From assembly GCA_016899975.1 (NCBI GenBank), contig JACJJN010000008.1:1-64000 (forward strand): a DNA stretch of 64,000 bases. The letters are read 5' to 3'. Position 1 is the first letter of the stretch, and every line of letters begins with the position of its first letter. The position numbers were made by a program, and so were the translations under genes. The DNA comes from Lacrimispora saccharolytica (lineage in GTDB: Bacteria > Bacillota > Clostridia > Lachnospirales > Lachnospiraceae). The notes under the pieces are model-generated. The model had not been told where the DNA came from. It made no database searches and was given only the letters and a program-made list of their open reading frames with translations. Shown here in pieces: positions 52,134 through 60,727 of the stretch.

Positions 52134-52817
52134 ATGGTAAAGATATTAGTAGTGGAGGATGATGTCCGGCTGAATCGCCTGGTATGCCGTCTGCTGTCAG
52201 ATTATGGCTATCAGCCGATCAGATGCGGCAGCGCCGCAGAGGCTTTTGAAGCGATGGAACATGAACCTTTTGATATGATCATTACAGATGTAATGATGCC
52301 TGGAATGGATGGATTTGAATTTGCCGATGCGGTTCGTCAGCAGGACAGGGAGGTTCCGATCCTGTTTGTGACGGCGCTGGATGATATGGCGTCAAAGCGG
52401 AAAGGATTCCGGATCGGGATCGACGATTATCTGGTGAAGCCGATCGAGCTGGATGAACTGCTGCTGCGCGTGGAGGCGCTGCTCCGCAGAGCGGGCATTG
52501 CCAGTTCGAAACGCCTGTGTGTGGGAAATCTGGTGATGGACTCGGAGGAGCGGACCGCTTATGTGGACGAAGAGGAGGTGCCGCTGACCGTCCGTGAATT
52601 TGATATTCTTTACAAGCTGCTTTCCTATCCGAAGAAAACATTTACCAGGGCACAGCTGATGGATGAATTCTGGGGCTATGAGACAGAATCCGATTCACGA
52701 ACCGTGGACGTCTATATTACACGGCTGAGGAATAAATTCAAAGCCTGCACTGCCTTTGAGATTGTGACGGTGCATGGGCTGGGGTATAAGGCGGTACTGC
52801 ATGAAAATGGAAAGTAA
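52134..52817 (+). CDS. OmpR-family response regulator
   Basis: This 227-residue regulator has a receiver domain (1-120) with VEDD near 7, phospho-acceptor in TDVMMPGMDG near 50, and LVKP near 101, then a winged helix (about 130-225, VREFDILYKLLSYPKKTF). The ATG at 52134 follows AGGAGGAT. It overlaps the kinase gene by 17 bp. Target genes are unknown; the small membrane protein at 53905 is a candidate. Confidence 0.93.
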   Translation: MVKILVVEDDVRLNRLVCRLLSDYGYQPIRCGSAAEAFEAMEHEPFDMIITDVMMPGMDGFEFADAVRQQDREVPILFVTALDDMASKRKGFRIGIDDYLVKPIELDELLLRVEALLRRAGIASSKRLCVGNLVMDSEERTAYVDEEEVPLTVREFDILYKLLSYPKKTFTRAQLMDEFWGYETESDSRTVDVYITRLRNKFKACTAFEIVTVHGLGYKAVLHENGK

Positions 52818-53886
52818 AAAAGAAATACGGAAGGCAAGAGGGATTACTCACAGTATTTTCTCATGGAAAACCTATGGAATGTTCCTGCTGTTGACGGTGT
52901 TTGTGTGCAGCTGCTCCCTGCTGTTGTACGGCAGTATCCTCCATCGCTATACCGGAGCCCACAGCGAAATCCTGCTTCCGCTTATGAGTATCGGAAATAT
53001 GCTTCTTCTGGCTTTTCTGATCTGCCTGATCGATGGGATCCGGAAAAAGATCACGATTGAAAAGCCGGTCCATGAAATTATGGAGGCGGTGGAATGTATC
53101 TCCAGAGGAGATTTTTCCTATCGTGCGCCCATCCGGCACCAAGGAAAGCGGCGGGATGAGTTTGATATGATCCTGGAGGGCATCAATCAGATGGCGGAGG
53201 AACTCAGTCATGTGGAGACACTGCAGACGGACTTTATCTCCAATGTTTCCCATGAACTGAAAACGCCTCTGGCGGTGATCCAGAACTATGCGTCCATGCT
53301 CCAGAGTACCGCCCTTGATGAGGAACAGAGAAGGGAATATCAGAAGATTATTGCAGATACTGCACGGCGGCTGTCGGGACTGGTCATGAATATCCTGCGT
53401 CTGAACCGGTTGGAAAATCAGGAGATTTACCCGAAATCAAAAAGGTATCCGCTGGGGGAACAGCTTCGGTGCTGCCTGCTGAATTTTGAGGAAAAATGGG
53501 AGGAAAAGGATCTGGAACTGGAGATCGATATTGACGATCTGGATCTCTTTGGGGACGATGAGCTGCTGGAAATCGTGTGGAACAACCTGATTTCAAATGC
53601 GATAAAATTCACCGATCCGGGAGGAACGATCCGCGTATCCCTGCACAATGAGGACGGCTTTGCTGTGGTGCAGGTAGCGGATACCGGCTGCGGCATGGAT
53701 GAAAAAACCGGACAGCATATTTTTGATAAGTTTTATCAGGGGGATTCTTCTCATAAACAGGAGGGCAACGGCCTGGGACTTGCGATGGTGCGCCGTGTGA
53801 TGGATCTTGTCAAAGGGGATATTTCCGTGGAGAGCCGCCGGGGACAGGGAACGGTATTTACGGTACGTATCCGGTTATCACAGTGA
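52801..53886 (+). CDS. Sensor histidine kinase
   Basis: This 361-residue kinase has two helices (about 23-45 and 58-78) with only a short outside loop, a HAMP domain (about 85-135), the His box SHELKTPLAVIQNY near residue 151, and ATP motifs NNLISNAIKF near 262, DTGCGMD near 295 and GNGLGLAMV near 323. The short sensor loop suggests sensing at or in the membrane, or through a partner. ATG at 52801 overlaps the regulator; ATG at 52807 is also possible. Confidence 0.92.
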   Translation: MKMESKKEIRKARGITHSIFSWKTYGMFLLLTVFVCSCSLLLYGSILHRYTGAHSEILLPLMSIGNMLLLAFLICLIDGIRKKITIEKPVHEIMEAVECISRGDFSYRAPIRHQGKRRDEFDMILEGINQMAEELSHVETLQTDFISNVSHELKTPLAVIQNYASMLQSTALDEEQRREYQKIIADTARRLSGLVMNILRLNRLENQEIYPKSKRYPLGEQLRCCLLNFEEKWEEKDLELEIDIDDLDLFGDDELLEIVWNNLISNAIKFTDPGGTIRVSLHNEDGFAVVQVADTGCGMDEKTGQHIFDKFYQGDSSHKQEGNGLGLAMVRRVMDLVKGDISVESRRGQGTVFTVRIRLSQ

Positions 53887-53904
53887 CAGAAGGAGAGAAC
53901 ATAG

Positions 53905-54306
53905 ATGGAAGAAAGACAGAAGGCGGAGGAGGGTTTTTCCTATACTTACTCCGCAGAAGAAAATCAAAAGTTTCGCCGGGAAGTGGAGGCAATCCGCACC
54001 CGGTATGAGGAGAAAGATTCCCGCGAGACAAAACTGGAGCAGCTTCGGAAACTGGACAGAAAAGCCAGATCGGTCAGCATGACGGCGGCACTGGTGCTGG
54101 GAATCGGAGGAATGCTGATCTTTGGCACAGGGATGAGCCTGGTTCTCGTATGGAACTTTCAGGTTTCGGGGATTCTGGTAGGAATTCTTGGATTGGCTCT
54201 GATGGCTGCGGCTTACCCGGTTATGAAATATCTGGAAAAGAAGTGCAGGAAAAAATACGGTCCTGCGATCCTGGAACTCAGCAAAGAGCTGCTGGAGCGT
54301 GTTTGA
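53905..54306 (+). CDS. Small two-helix membrane protein of a two-component locus
   Basis: This 133-residue protein has a charged N-terminal coiled region (about 8-55), two helices (about 60-80 and 85-105) and a basic tail. GAAGGAGAG lies 11 bases before the ATG. It follows the kinase by 18 bp, so it belongs to the same transcript. No known domain was recognised; it may modulate the kinase. Confidence 0.7.
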   Translation: MEERQKAEEGFSYTYSAEENQKFRREVEAIRTRYEEKDSRETKLEQLRKLDRKARSVSMTAALVLGIGGMLIFGTGMSLVLVWNFQVSGILVGILGLALMAAAYPVMKYLEKKCRKKYGPAILELSKELLERV

Positions 54307-54330
54307 AAAGAGAAGGGATAACAAAAAAAC

Positions 54331-54381
54331 TTTACAAATCAGAATCCTCTGTTATAATCATAAGAGTTAGTCTTAAATAAC
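54331..54381 (+). promoter_or_regulatory. Promoter with AGTTAGT-type operator
   Basis: TTTACA (54331-54336), 16 bp, TATAAT (54353-54358). Just after it, GTTAGTCTTAAATAAC (54366-54381) is an imperfect palindrome that shares AGTTAGT with the operator at 54836. This resembles DtxR-family iron boxes; inference. Confidence 0.6.
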
Positions 54382-54408
54382 CTATGAGAAAAACGGAGGA
54401 TTTTTAAT

Positions 54409-54771
54409 TTGATGATTCTGGAAAGACTGTTGGCCGCTGTATCCGTATTGCTGTTGATCGGCTGTATGATTGCACCGTTGAAAAAGACAGCCTTTGCCCA
54501 AAGAAATCCATGGGTGAAAAAAATTGTTGGATGCCACACACTGTATGGAGTGGTTCTTCTGGCTGCGGCTTTTGTCCATGGAATCCTGGCGGGGAATAAG
54601 CCGGGAATGGTGACAGGAAAGCTGGCGTGGATGGTTCTTTTGATCCTGATCCTGCTGACCCTGTTCCGCAAAAAGATGAAAACAAGATCCTGGAACCGGA
54701 TACACAGCGGTCTTGCCGCAGTGGTATGCCTTCTGGTGGTCATTCATATCGTTTACGCGATTGTCGTTTGA
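54409..54771 (+). CDS. Four-helix membrane protein with conserved histidines
   Basis: This protein of about 120 residues has four membrane helices. His residues sit in the second (CHTLYG; FVHGIL) and fourth (IHSG; VVIHIVYAIV) helices, a layout reminiscent of small b-type haem or ferric-reductase-like proteins, though haem binding is not shown. CGGAGGA is 8 bases before TTG at 54409 and 11 before ATG at 54412, so either may be used. Its promoter carries the iron-box-like repeat. Confidence 0.7.
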   Translation: MMILERLLAAVSVLLLIGCMIAPLKKTAFAQRNPWVKKIVGCHTLYGVVLLAAAFVHGILAGNKPGMVTGKLAWMVLLILILLTLFRKKMKTRSWNRIHSGLAAVVCLLVVIHIVYAIVV

Positions 54772-54798
54772 TCGTATAGTTTTTGCAGTTCCTTTTTG

Positions 54799-54857
54799 TT
54801 GACAGAAAGAGAAAAATATGATAAAAAATACGATGAGTTAGTTCATAGAAACTAACT
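54799..54857 (+). promoter_or_regulatory. Promoter and perfect operator of the YgbA-ABC operon
   Basis: TTGACA (54799-54804), 17 bp, TAAAAA (54822-54827) with a TG extension. AGTTAGTT-CATAGA-AACTAACT (54836-54857), a perfect 8-bp inverted repeat, lies at the transcription start, the right place for a repressor of the DtxR/IdeR kind. Confidence 0.65.
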
Positions 54858-54947
54858 TGCTGTATGTATAGCTGCAAAAAAAGTACCGATACAGCGGCTA
54901 CAACGGCATATTGCCGTGGGACTTCAGAAGGAAGGAAATTCAGGGAA

Positions 54948-55295
54948 ATGAAAACGCAGGATCTGGAAAGAAAAAGGAAAAAAGAGCAGGAAGCGGTGGA
55001 ACAGATGATCCATCTGTACTGCAGAGGAAATCACAGACAGCCGGCGAAAGGCGTTCTGTGTTCCGAATGCCAGGAACTGCTGGAATACGCAAAGGCGCGC
55101 AGCGCCCAGTGTCCCTTTATGGAAAAGAAGACCTTCTGCAGCAATTGTAAGGTACATTGCTACAAGCCTGAAATGCGGGAAAACATCCGCAGAGTTATGC
55201 GGTATTCCGGGCCGAGGATGCTCCTGCACCGGCCGGGACTGGCGCTTTGGCATGTAATATGCAGCAAAAGAGAACAAAAGAAGAACGGAGATTGA
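54948..55295 (+). CDS. YgbA-type nitrous-oxide-stimulated promoter family protein
   Basis: This 115-residue protein has the family Cys pattern: LYCRGNH, LCSECQELLEYA, CPFMEKKTFCSNCKVHCYKPEMRE, then VMRYSGPRMLLHRP. YgbA relatives respond to nitric oxide and act in iron-sulphur or nitrosative stress. The Cys groups suggest a metal site. The ATG at 54948 fits the family start. It is 1 bp from the ABC gene that follows, so the two are translated together. Confidence 0.85.
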   Translation: MKTQDLERKRKKEQEAVEQMIHLYCRGNHRQPAKGVLCSECQELLEYAKARSAQCPFMEKKTFCSNCKVHCYKPEMRENIRRVMRYSGPRMLLHRPGLALWHVICSKREQKKNGD

Positions 55296-55296
55296 C

Positions 55297-57033
55297 ATGA
55301 TAAAGACAAGATTGATCCAACTGCTTTCTCATGCAGGAAAGTATATTGTGTACAATGTCCTGTGGCAGTGGTTCGCGCTGCTGTGTCAGATCGCAGTTGT
55401 GTTTTCCATCACGGCTCTGCTGGAAGGAGCGGTGACAGGGAACCTTCAGACACAGGATATGGTCCGGACAGCGGCTGTGTTTGCCGCTGCGGCACTGATT
55501 CGATTTGGCTGTGACAGGGGGGCGGCACATGCGTCCTTTGCGGCCAGCGTAGATGTGAAGAGAATACTGAGAGAAAAGATTTATGACAAGCTGCTGCGCC
55601 TCGGGGCGTCCTACAGGGAACAGACAGCGACTTCTGAGGTGGTGCAGATGGCTGCCGAGGGAGTGGAACAGCTGGAAACGTATTTCGGGCGTTATCTGCC
55701 TCAGCTGTTTTACAGCCTGCTGGCTCCTGTGACACTGTTTGCGGTTCTGAGCTTTGTGAGCCTGAAGGCAAGCGTGGTACTGCTGATCTGTGTGCCGCTG
55801 ATCCCGATTTCGATTGTTGCGGTGCAGAAGTTTGCAAAAAGATTGCTGAGCAGGTACTGGGGCGTTTATACAGGACTGGGTGACAGTTTTCTGGAAAATC
55901 TTCAGGGGCTGACTACCCTGAAAATTTATCAGGCGGATGGTCAGAAAGCTGAGGAGATGGACCAAAAGGCGGAACGGTTCCGAAATATCACGATGAAGGT
56001 GCTGACCATGCAGCTGAATTCCACCAGTGTCATGGACATTGTGGCGTATGGGGGAGCGGCGGCAGGAATGATCGTAGCGGTGAGTGAATATCTGTCCGGA
56101 ACGCTGAGCTTTGCGGGAGCGCTGACGATCATCCTGCTGGCTTCGGAATTTTTCATCCCGCTGCGTCTGCTTGGCTCTTTCTTCCATATTGCCATGAACG
56201 GAATGGCGGCAAGCGACAAAATTTTCTGCCTTCTGGATTTGCCGGAACCGGAGAAAGGGACGAAGGAGTCGGGTGGAAGCAGTCTGGATGTAGATTTTGA
56301 GAATGTATCGTTCTCCTATGAGGAAGACCGGCAGATCCTGAAAGAGATCAGTTTCCGGATCCCGGCAGGGTCTATGGTTTCTCTGGTAGGAGAATCCGGA
56401 TGCGGAAAAAGTACGGCTGCAGCGGTGCTGATGGGAAGAAACAGGGGCTATCAGGGGAGTGTGCGCCTGGGAGGTGTGGAGCTTTCTGAGGTGTCCGAGG
56501 AGAGCCTGATGAAATCAGTGACCCGTGTGGCTCATAACAGTTATCTGTTTAAAGGAACGGTGGAAGAAAATCTGCGGATGGGCAAGCCGGACGCAAACCG
56601 GCAGGAAATGATCGCAGTGCTGAGAAAAGTGAATCTCTGGGGATTCCTTGAGGCACAGGAGGGACTGGATACCAAGATCCAGGAAAAGGGAAGCAATTTC
56701 TCTGGCGGCCAGTGTCAGAGGCTCGCGCTTGCCAGAGCGCTCCTGCATGATACTCCGGTTTATATTTTTGACGAGGCAACCTCCAATATCGATGTGGAGA
56801 GTGAGGAGATGATCATGGAGGTGATCCGTGAGCTGGCGAAGACCCGCACGGTTCTGCTGATCTCCCACCGCCTTGCCAATGTGGTGACATCTGACTGCAT
56901 CTATATGATGGTTCAGGGCGAAATCCGGGAAGCCGGCACACACCAGGAACTGATGCAGAAGGACGGAAGCTATCAGAAGCTGTTTGAGAGCCAGCAGAAG
57001 CTGGAAAATTACAGAAGGAGGGCGTCAAGATGA
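55297..57033 (+). CDS. Heterodimeric ABC exporter, first subunit (CydD-like)
   Basis: This 578-residue half-transporter has six helices (about 20-310) and an ATPase domain: Walker A GESGCGKSTAA near 370, signature FSGGQCQRLALARA near 468 and Walker B VYIFDEATSNID near 487. It overlaps the second subunit by 4 bp, forming a two-gene exporter. The start of transcription and operator at 54799 suggest iron- or NO-dependent expression. Cargo unknown; CydDC-like thiol or haem-related export is one guess. Confidence 0.9.
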   Translation: MIKTRLIQLLSHAGKYIVYNVLWQWFALLCQIAVVFSITALLEGAVTGNLQTQDMVRTAAVFAAAALIRFGCDRGAAHASFAASVDVKRILREKIYDKLLRLGASYREQTATSEVVQMAAEGVEQLETYFGRYLPQLFYSLLAPVTLFAVLSFVSLKASVVLLICVPLIPISIVAVQKFAKRLLSRYWGVYTGLGDSFLENLQGLTTLKIYQADGQKAEEMDQKAERFRNITMKVLTMQLNSTSVMDIVAYGGAAAGMIVAVSEYLSGTLSFAGALTIILLASEFFIPLRLLGSFFHIAMNGMAASDKIFCLLDLPEPEKGTKESGGSSLDVDFENVSFSYEEDRQILKEISFRIPAGSMVSLVGESGCGKSTAAAVLMGRNRGYQGSVRLGGVELSEVSEESLMKSVTRVAHNSYLFKGTVEENLRMGKPDANRQEMIAVLRKVNLWGFLEAQEGLDTKIQEKGSNFSGGQCQRLALARALLHDTPVYIFDEATSNIDVESEEMIMEVIRELAKTRTVLLISHRLANVVTSDCIYMMVQGEIREAGTHQELMQKDGSYQKLFESQQKLENYRRRASR

Positions 57034-58721
57034 AGAAAAGAAGAAACGGAATCCAGATCATGGGAAGCCTGATTGGTCTTGTGAAACCGCTGATCCATAT
57101 CATGCTGGCGGCGATCGTGCTGGGCGTGATCGGCTACCTTTGCGCCATTTTTCTGACGATCCTTGCCGGAAGCGCCATGGTGCGCGGCCTGGTGTCACAG
57201 ATGCCTGTGCAGCTGCAGGGCGGTCTGTTTGACGGAATTTCTTTTACGGGAATCTTTGTCCTTCTGGTTGTCCTTGCGGTTCTTCGAGGTGTGTTTCATT
57301 ATATGGAACAATACTGCAATCACTTTATCGCGTTTAAGCTGCTGGCAATCATCCGCCATAAGGTGTTTGCCGCTCTGCGTACCCTCTGTCCGGCGAAGCT
57401 GGAAGGAAGAGATAAGGGAAACCTGATCTCCATCATCACAACAGATATTGAGCTGCTGGAAGTCTTTTATGCCCATACGATCTCACCGATCGCCATCGCG
57501 ATCCTCACCTCCCTGGTGATGACCTTGTTTATCGGAAGCTGGCATCCTCTGGCAGGCGTGCTGGCGCTGGCGGCTTATGGGGTTGTCGGAGCAGTCCTTC
57601 CTATTTGGAATGGAAAGCGTGGAGGAACGAAGGGAATGGAATTCCGGACAGAATTCGGAAATCTGAACAGCTTTGTGCTGGATTCCCTGCGCGGTCTCGA
57701 TGAGACGATCCAGTATGGACAGGGAGAAACACGTAAGGAACAGATGAGCGAGCGCTCCCGGAAACTGGGGGAGATGCAGAGGGATCTGAGCAAAATGGAG
57801 GCGTCCCAGCGAGGGGTCACCAACCTGATGATCCTGGTCTTTTCCTTTGCGATGCTGTTTCTGACGATGTATCTGTATCAGAACGGTCAGGTGGGATTTG
57901 ACGCGGTGGTGATCTGTACGATCGCGATGATGGGCTCTTTCGGTCCGGTGGTGGCGTTGTCCAGCCTTTCCAACAATCTGAATCAGACTCTCGCCAGCGG
58001 GGAGCGTGTCCTTTCCATTCTGGAAGAGGAATCGCAGGTGAAGGAGATCACGGACGGATGCCAGGTGGAATTTTCCGGCGCGTCCTGTGAACATGTGGAT
58101 TTCTCTTATGAGGACGAGCAGATCCTGAAAGATTATTCCATCGATTTCCGGCCGGGCCAGATCGTGGGCATTCATGGAAGCAGCGGTTCCGGAAAATCTA
58201 CACTTCTGAAACTTCTGATGCGGTTCTGGGATGTACAGAGCGGTACGGTGAAGATTTCCGATGAAAATATCCGGAAGATCAACACGGCAAATCTGAGGAA
58301 TATGGAATCCTACGTGACACAGGAGACTTACCTGTTCCATGATTCGATTGCCAACAACATTGCGGTGGGAAAACCGGGTGCTTCCCGGGAGGAGATCATG
58401 GAGGCGGCGAAAAAGGCTTCGATCCATGAGTTTATTCTTTCTCTGCCGAACGGTTATGATACGGAGGTCGGAGAACTGGGAGATACGCTTTCCGGAGGCG
58501 AACGCCAGCGGATCGGGATTGCCCGCGCCTTTCTCCATGATGCGCCGTTCCTTCTGCTGGACGAGCCGACCAGTAATCTGGATTCTCTGAACGAAGGAAT
58601 TATCCTGCACTCTCTGAATGAGACGTGCCGGGAAAAAACGGTTGTTCTGGTCTCTCACCGGAAATCCACGATGGGCATTGCCGATGTAGTCTATGAGATG
58701 GAAAACGGGAGAGTTTCCTGA
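57030..58721 (+). CDS. Heterodimeric ABC exporter, second subunit (CydC-like)
   Basis: This 563-residue half-transporter has six helices (about 15-300) and Walker A GSSGSGKSTLLK near 383, signature LSGGERQRIGIARA near 490 and Walker B FLLLDEPTSNLD near 510. Both subunits keep complete ATPase motifs, so neither site looks degenerate. AGAAGGAGG gives the ribosome site inside the previous gene. The transcript ends at 58754. Confidence 0.9.
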   Translation: MKKRRNGIQIMGSLIGLVKPLIHIMLAAIVLGVIGYLCAIFLTILAGSAMVRGLVSQMPVQLQGGLFDGISFTGIFVLLVVLAVLRGVFHYMEQYCNHFIAFKLLAIIRHKVFAALRTLCPAKLEGRDKGNLISIITTDIELLEVFYAHTISPIAIAILTSLVMTLFIGSWHPLAGVLALAAYGVVGAVLPIWNGKRGGTKGMEFRTEFGNLNSFVLDSLRGLDETIQYGQGETRKEQMSERSRKLGEMQRDLSKMEASQRGVTNLMILVFSFAMLFLTMYLYQNGQVGFDAVVICTIAMMGSFGPVVALSSLSNNLNQTLASGERVLSILEEESQVKEITDGCQVEFSGASCEHVDFSYEDEQILKDYSIDFRPGQIVGIHGSSGSGKSTLLKLLMRFWDVQSGTVKISDENIRKINTANLRNMESYVTQETYLFHDSIANNIAVGKPGASREEIMEAAKKASIHEFILSLPNGYDTEVGELGDTLSGGERQRIGIARAFLHDAPFLLLDEPTSNLDSLNEGIILHSLNETCREKTVVLVSHRKSTMGIADVVYEMENGRVS

Positions 58722-58753
58722 AAAAACGTGGGAAACAATTTGACATGATAGCG

Positions 58754-58797
58754 AAAGGCGTATGCCTGCAGGAGAAACTTGCAGCATACGCCTTTTG
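58754..58797. terminator. Terminator between the ABC operon and the AI-2E gene
   Basis: AAAGGCGTATGCCTGCA pairs with TGCAGCATACGCCTTT, followed by TTGTT; the reverse strand also has a T-rich exit. Confidence 0.88.
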
Positions 58798-60009
58798 TTA
58801 TGAAAAGTTATTTTTTTCCTGAATGGGTTCCTGTTGCTCTTTCGGAGTGTCGGAATCGTTTCTGATCTGGGGTGCCCGAACCACTTTCTTTTTCCGTTCT
58901 GCCCGATGTACGTCATCGCGGATCAGCTGGTAAACAGAAGCGGCAAGCGGAACGCCAAGGAGCATGCCCGGGATTCCGGCAAATCCTCCGCCGACAGTGA
59001 CAGCGGCGATCACCCAGATGCCGGGGAGTCCGATGGAGGAACCGACGGTTCTTGGGTAGATCACATTGCCTTCTATCTGCTGAAGCACTACAATAAAAAC
59101 GATAAATCCAAGTGCCTGAAGCGGATTGACCGTAAAAATCATAAAAGCGCCGATGGCTGCGCCCAGATATGCACCCAGGATTGGAATCAGGGCGGTGGCC
59201 GCGATCGTTGCGCCGACCATCAGAGCGTACGGGAAACGGAAAAGTGTCATGCCAATCGTACAGAGCACGCCGAGAATGATCGCTTCAAGAAACTGACCGA
59301 TAATGAAGTTCTGGAATTTCGTGTTTAAGATGTTGAGGATATATCCCAAACGGATGGTAAAACTGCGTCCAAGATAACGGCTGCAGAGTCTGCGGAACTG
59401 GCTGATCAGCTTTTCCTTTCCAAACAGCAGATAAAGAGCAAAGATGACAGCAAAGACAGAGTCCATCACAATGCCCGCTACAGAACCGAAGACATTGAAG
59501 GCAGATCCCAGAATTCCGCTGACACCCTGGATGATAAAGTTCATCACTTTCTGAACCGTATCCTGGATGTTCACTTCTTTCCTGACGAATTGATTGAGGT
59601 AAGAAGGAAAATCTTCGGAGTTTTCCATCAGCCATTCCTGTCCAATCTGAAGATATGCAATCACTTCCTTGATGATCAGAGAGAATGCATTGATCAGTTC
59701 AGGGATCACCATCCGAATAATAAATGCTGCCGCAAGGAGAATAAAAATGATGGAAAGAAAAATACAGACAGGTCTGCGGCTTTTTATGATATATTTATTC
59801 GTACTCTGTGGAAAATAACGTTTTTCCAGAGCTTTCATAGGGATGTTTAACGTAAAGGCGATAGCGGCGCCGACAATCAGGGGAAGGATGATGCCCCAGA
59901 GTCTTCCGATTATACTCAGAAGCACGTCGAAATATTTGATGCCAAGAATGAAAAGCGCTGCGAGAATAAAGATCTGGATCAGACGGAGATCCTTTTTGTT
60001 TGGTTTCAT
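58798..60009 (-). CDS. AI-2E family permease
   Basis: This 403-residue membrane protein has eight helices in the AI-2E/UPF0118 pattern: a first pair (FILAALFILGIKYFDVLL), a long soluble loop (about 120-170), and the late PYALMVGATIAATALIPILGAYLG and VIYPRTVGSSIGLPGIWV motifs. The family covers autoinducer-2 exporters, Na/H antiporters and sporulation YtvI; the role here is open. The ATG at 60009 follows AGGAGG; codons upstream are open but lack a ribosome site. Confidence 0.88.
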   Translation of the reverse strand: MKPNKKDLRLIQIFILAALFILGIKYFDVLLSIIGRLWGIILPLIVGAAIAFTLNIPMKALEKRYFPQSTNKYIIKSRRPVCIFLSIIFILLAAAFIIRMVIPELINAFSLIIKEVIAYLQIGQEWLMENSEDFPSYLNQFVRKEVNIQDTVQKVMNFIIQGVSGILGSAFNVFGSVAGIVMDSVFAVIFALYLLFGKEKLISQFRRLCSRYLGRSFTIRLGYILNILNTKFQNFIIGQFLEAIILGVLCTIGMTLFRFPYALMVGATIAATALIPILGAYLGAAIGAFMIFTVNPLQALGFIVFIVVLQQIEGNVIYPRTVGSSIGLPGIWVIAAVTVGGGFAGIPGMLLGVPLAASVYQLIRDDVHRAERKKKVVRAPQIRNDSDTPKEQQEPIQEKNNFS

Positions 60010-60045
60010 GAAATGCCTCCTGTAAAATATGGGTGAATAACTTTT

Positions 60046-60074
60046 ATTATAGCCTATCAGGAAGAGAAAGACAA
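60046..60074 (-). promoter_or_regulatory. Promoter of the AI-2E gene
   Basis: On the minus strand TTGTCT (60069-60074), 17 bp, TATAAT (60046-60051). Confidence 0.72.
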
Positions 60075-60104
60075 GGCGTATCGCCACTAACAGGATGAAA
60101 ACAC

Positions 60105-60238
60105 GTAACAGTTCAGCCTTGCTGAACCGTTACATGCAAAATCCATTGAAAATCGCCGTCGGCGATGGGATTTTGCACTCCTGAATCACGTTCTTACGGT
60201 CTGCGCAGTATGTGCGCAGACCTGGGCGGAACTATTAC
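60105..60238 (+). mobile_element. 134-bp MITE-like element with 8-bp target duplication (copy B)
   Basis: It begins GTAACAGTTCAGCC and ends GGCGGAACTATTAC, which match as inverted repeats at 12 of 14 positions. Perfect octamers GAAAACAC flank it (60097-60104 and 60239-60246). Hairpins: 60105-60133, 60135-60177 and 60198-60222. It has the same length and orientation as copy A, with about 11 differences. It lies between the AI-2E promoter and the consensus promoter at 60255. Confidence 0.9.
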
Positions 60239-60254
60239 GAAAACACATCCGTCA

Positions 60255-60283
60255 TTGACAAGATGAAAACACAGAAGTATAAT
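60255..60283 (+). promoter_or_regulatory. Consensus promoter of the uptake operon leader
   Basis: TTGACA (60255-60260), 17 bp, TATAAT (60278-60283), an exact sigma consensus. It is 8 bp after the target duplication of copy B. Transcription from about 60290 gives a leader of about 440 nt. Confidence 0.88.
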
Positions 60284-60289
60284 GAATAA

Positions 60290-60540
60290 GGTTCATTCAA
60301 AGGGCGGTAGTGTGCATTGCGGGGCAATTGCCGTACCAGAGGATGAGCAGAAGGATAATAGAATAAAAAACAGATGCGATGAGGAATGTAAAAGCGGTAC
60401 AGTAACTCTTAATCATAAGTCCGGTGAAAGTCCGGCACAGATGCCGTGAGTGGTGGCACAAGTCGGTGAGATGGTCGTATTAATCATGCAGGAAATTCCC
60501 AGGTGGCAGTCTGTTTTTTACAATTTTGCAGATACCTGTT
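60290..60540 (+). ncRNA. Candidate cobalamin-type riboswitch leader
   Basis: The region is non-coding and structured. TCCGGTGAAAGTCCGGCAC (60420-60438) followed by GATGCCGTGAGTGG resembles the cobalamin-riboswitch core (GGTGAAAxTCC then CCGC-ACTG), and CAAGTCGGTGAGATGG (60459-60474) resembles the B12 box. The matches are partial. Context is good: a BtuF/FepB plus FecCD uptake system follows. A further stem, CAGGT...ACCTG, closes at 60538. Other ligands cannot be excluded. Confidence 0.5.
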
Positions 60541-60556
60541 CCGGAAGGAATGGGTT

Positions 60557-60595
60557 TTTTTCTTTCATAGGAAGTACTTTCCTATGAAAGAAAAA
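60557..60595 (+). promoter_or_regulatory. Perfect 17-bp AT-rich hairpin in the leader
   Basis: TTTTTCTTTCATAGGAA and TTCCTATGAAAGAAAAA are exact inverted repeats around GTACT. It sits between the riboswitch-like region and the terminator and may be the anti-terminator or an RNase landing site. Confidence 0.65.
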
Positions 60596-60660
60596 GGCTC
60601 CGCGAGGATCACACTGCGGCGGAGTGGAAGAGGTCGCTTATGCGATCCGCCGAAGGCGGA

Positions 60661-60686
60661 GAATCCTGAAAGCAGGATTCTTTCTT
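60661..60686 (+). terminator. Leader terminator before the repeat-protein gene
   Basis: GAATCCTG-AAAG-CAGGATTC followed by TTTCTT. Its place, 42 bases before the first start codon, is that of a riboswitch-controlled terminator. Confidence 0.8.
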
Positions 60687-60727
60687 AAATTTTGATAACA
60701 CAGCAGATGCGTCAGATGGAGGAAATC

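Noticed and set aside
60413-60480. Group II intron domain
   Set aside because: The GTGAAAGTCC piece looks intron-like, but there is no GTGYG start, no domain V/VI and no reverse transcriptase nearby.
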